NCBI GenBank assembly: GCA_902803585.1
Contig: CADCQO010000004.1
Span: forward strand, 1 to 6,933
Origin: an uncultured Ruminococcus sp.
GTDB taxonomy: Bacteria; Bacillota; Clostridia; Oscillospirales; Acutalibacteraceae
Length of the DNA stretch: 6,933 bases
Direction of reading: 5' to 3'
Below are positions 6,073 to 6,933 of the stretch, piece by piece. A program made the position numbers and the translations under genes. The notes beneath the pieces were generated by a model, which made no database searches, was not told the DNA's origin, and saw only the letters and a list, made by a program, of their open reading frames with translations. The first letter of the stretch is position 1, and the number at the start of each line of letters is the position of its first letter.

Positions 6073-6933
6073 ATGGAAGAAGAGGACAGACTGCCGCTGG
6101 AAGAGTATGTAAAACTGCCGACAACGGTAGATTTTCAGGTCATCAATACGCCCCGCTTTCAGGCATATGCAAAAGATAAGCCGTACCTGCATTTCGGAAC
6201 GGAACTGGCAAACAACTATATCATTGTCTACACCAACGAAAAATATATACAGGGACTGCTGATTGATCTGGGAAGCGACTTTTTGTCGTTCTATCCCAAG
6301 ATATTATCGCCGCTTGACAGCATCGGCAACGACAGAAGCGGTATCACACAGGTACTCAACCAGCCGTTTCTGAATCTTTCGGGGCGCGGGGTTATTGTAG
6401 GAATTGTAGATACGGGAATCGACTACACAAAAGACATCTTCCGCTTTGAGGACGGCACAAGCAAGCTCCTCAATATCTGGGATCAGACAGCAGACGGCAA
6501 ACGCAGTGAGGGTTTATATTTCGGCTCAGACTATGACAATGAAACCATTAACCGTGCTCTGAACAGCGATAATCCTCAAAGCATCGTGCCTCAGATAGAC
6601 GAGGACGGACACGGAACGTTTTTAGCGTCTGTTGCCGCAGGAAATGAAACAGCAGACTATATCGGTGCCGCTCCGAAAGCCGACATTATCGCTGTAAAGC
6701 TCCGGCGGGCAAGGGATTTCTATATCCGCCGTTATCTGCTTTCCCCTGATAATCCCAATCTATACGAATCATCGGACTTTCTGCTGGGCATCAAATATAT
6801 CCTTGACCGGTCTATCGCCTACGGCAAGCCTGTTGTTATCTGTATCGGCATGGGGTCAAATACCAGTGCTCATGACGGCAATACACTCTTTGAAGATTAT
6901 ATTTCATTCGTATCACAGCGGGCAGGAATCGCC
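6073..6933 (+). CDS. Second Csp-like S8 serine protease, C-terminus cut by window edge
   Basis: 287 residues are visible. Catalytic Asp113 (IVDTGIDYT) and His180 (DEDGHGTFLASVAAG) are present; oxyanion Asn and Ser would lie to the right. It shares with the upstream protease LSGRG versus LLGRG, GIDYT, FEDGT versus KEDGT, WDQT, a SIVP motif just before His, and AHDG, so the two are paralogues. Its N-terminus is about 21 residues longer (LPLEEYVKLP region), followed by a prodomain-like segment (about 37-80). No signal peptide is seen. The ATG at 6073 gives the start I expect for this family, and an in-frame TGA at 6034-6036 blocks much further extension. It lacks a Shine-Dalgarno: the preceding bases read CAGCAGCGAATCCGC. 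A TTG at about 6040 is an alternative start but is also poorly supported. Confidence 0.88.
   Translation, partial: MEEEDRLPLEEYVKLPTTVDFQVINTPRFQAYAKDKPYLHFGTELANNYIIVYTNEKYIQGLLIDLGSDFLSFYPKILSPLDSIGNDRSGITQVLNQPFLNLSGRGVIVGIVDTGIDYTKDIFRFEDGTSKLLNIWDQTADGKRSEGLYFGSDYDNETINRALNSDNPQSIVPQIDEDGHGTFLASVAAGNETADYIGAAPKADIIAVKLRRARDFYIRRYLLSPDNPNLYESSDFLLGIKYILDRSIAYGKPVVICIGMGSNTSAHDGNTLFEDYISFVSQRAGIA

Overview
The window looks like chromosomal DNA of an anaerobic clostridial Firmicute, most plausibly Oscillospiraceae or Ruminococcus-like. The grounds are strong AGGAGG-type ribosome binding sites, roughly mid-range GC, a Csp-like pair of subtilases, a MarR/ABC-exporter operon of common clostridial type, and a GC-rich palindromic intergenic repeat of a kind frequent in gut Clostridia. 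The genus is an inference from these traits, not a database result.

The layout is two divergent units. On the minus strand, reading right to left, lie a MarR-family regulator (3118-3558), a 577-residue ABC exporter half-transporter (1357-3090), and a second half-transporter that starts at 1364 and runs off the left edge (1-1364). The last two genes overlap by 8 bases. A near-perfect promoter (TTGACA, 16-base spacer, TATAAT with a TG extension) precedes marR. A perfect 10-bp-arm inverted repeat covers its -10 box and the expected transcription start, which points to autorepression of the whole three-gene operon. The 577-residue subunit has a degenerate ATPase site (Asp for the catalytic Glu, Gln for the switch His), so the two subunits very probably form a heterodimeric exporter of the TM287/288, BmrCD or LmrCD type.

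On the plus strand lie two paralogous S8 (subtilisin-like) proteases: a complete 543-residue protein (3970-5601) and the first 287 residues of a second (6073-6933, running off the right edge). Neither has a signal peptide. The complete one has an N-terminal prodomain-like region, an intact Asp/His/Ser triad, and an insert of about 115 residues between the oxyanion Asn and the Ser that matches the jelly-roll insert of clostridial Csp germination proteases. Their role here is unknown.

The non-coding stretches are 3559-3969 and 5602-6072. The first holds the operon control region, a 10-bp-stem hairpin, and a possible 21-codon leader ORF that overlaps the first protease start. The second is a gap between the two proteases that holds a 106-base inverted-repeat element (5885-5990). 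The second protease has no recognisable Shine-Dalgarno sequence. No RNA genes, CRISPR arrays, transposase genes or origins were seen.
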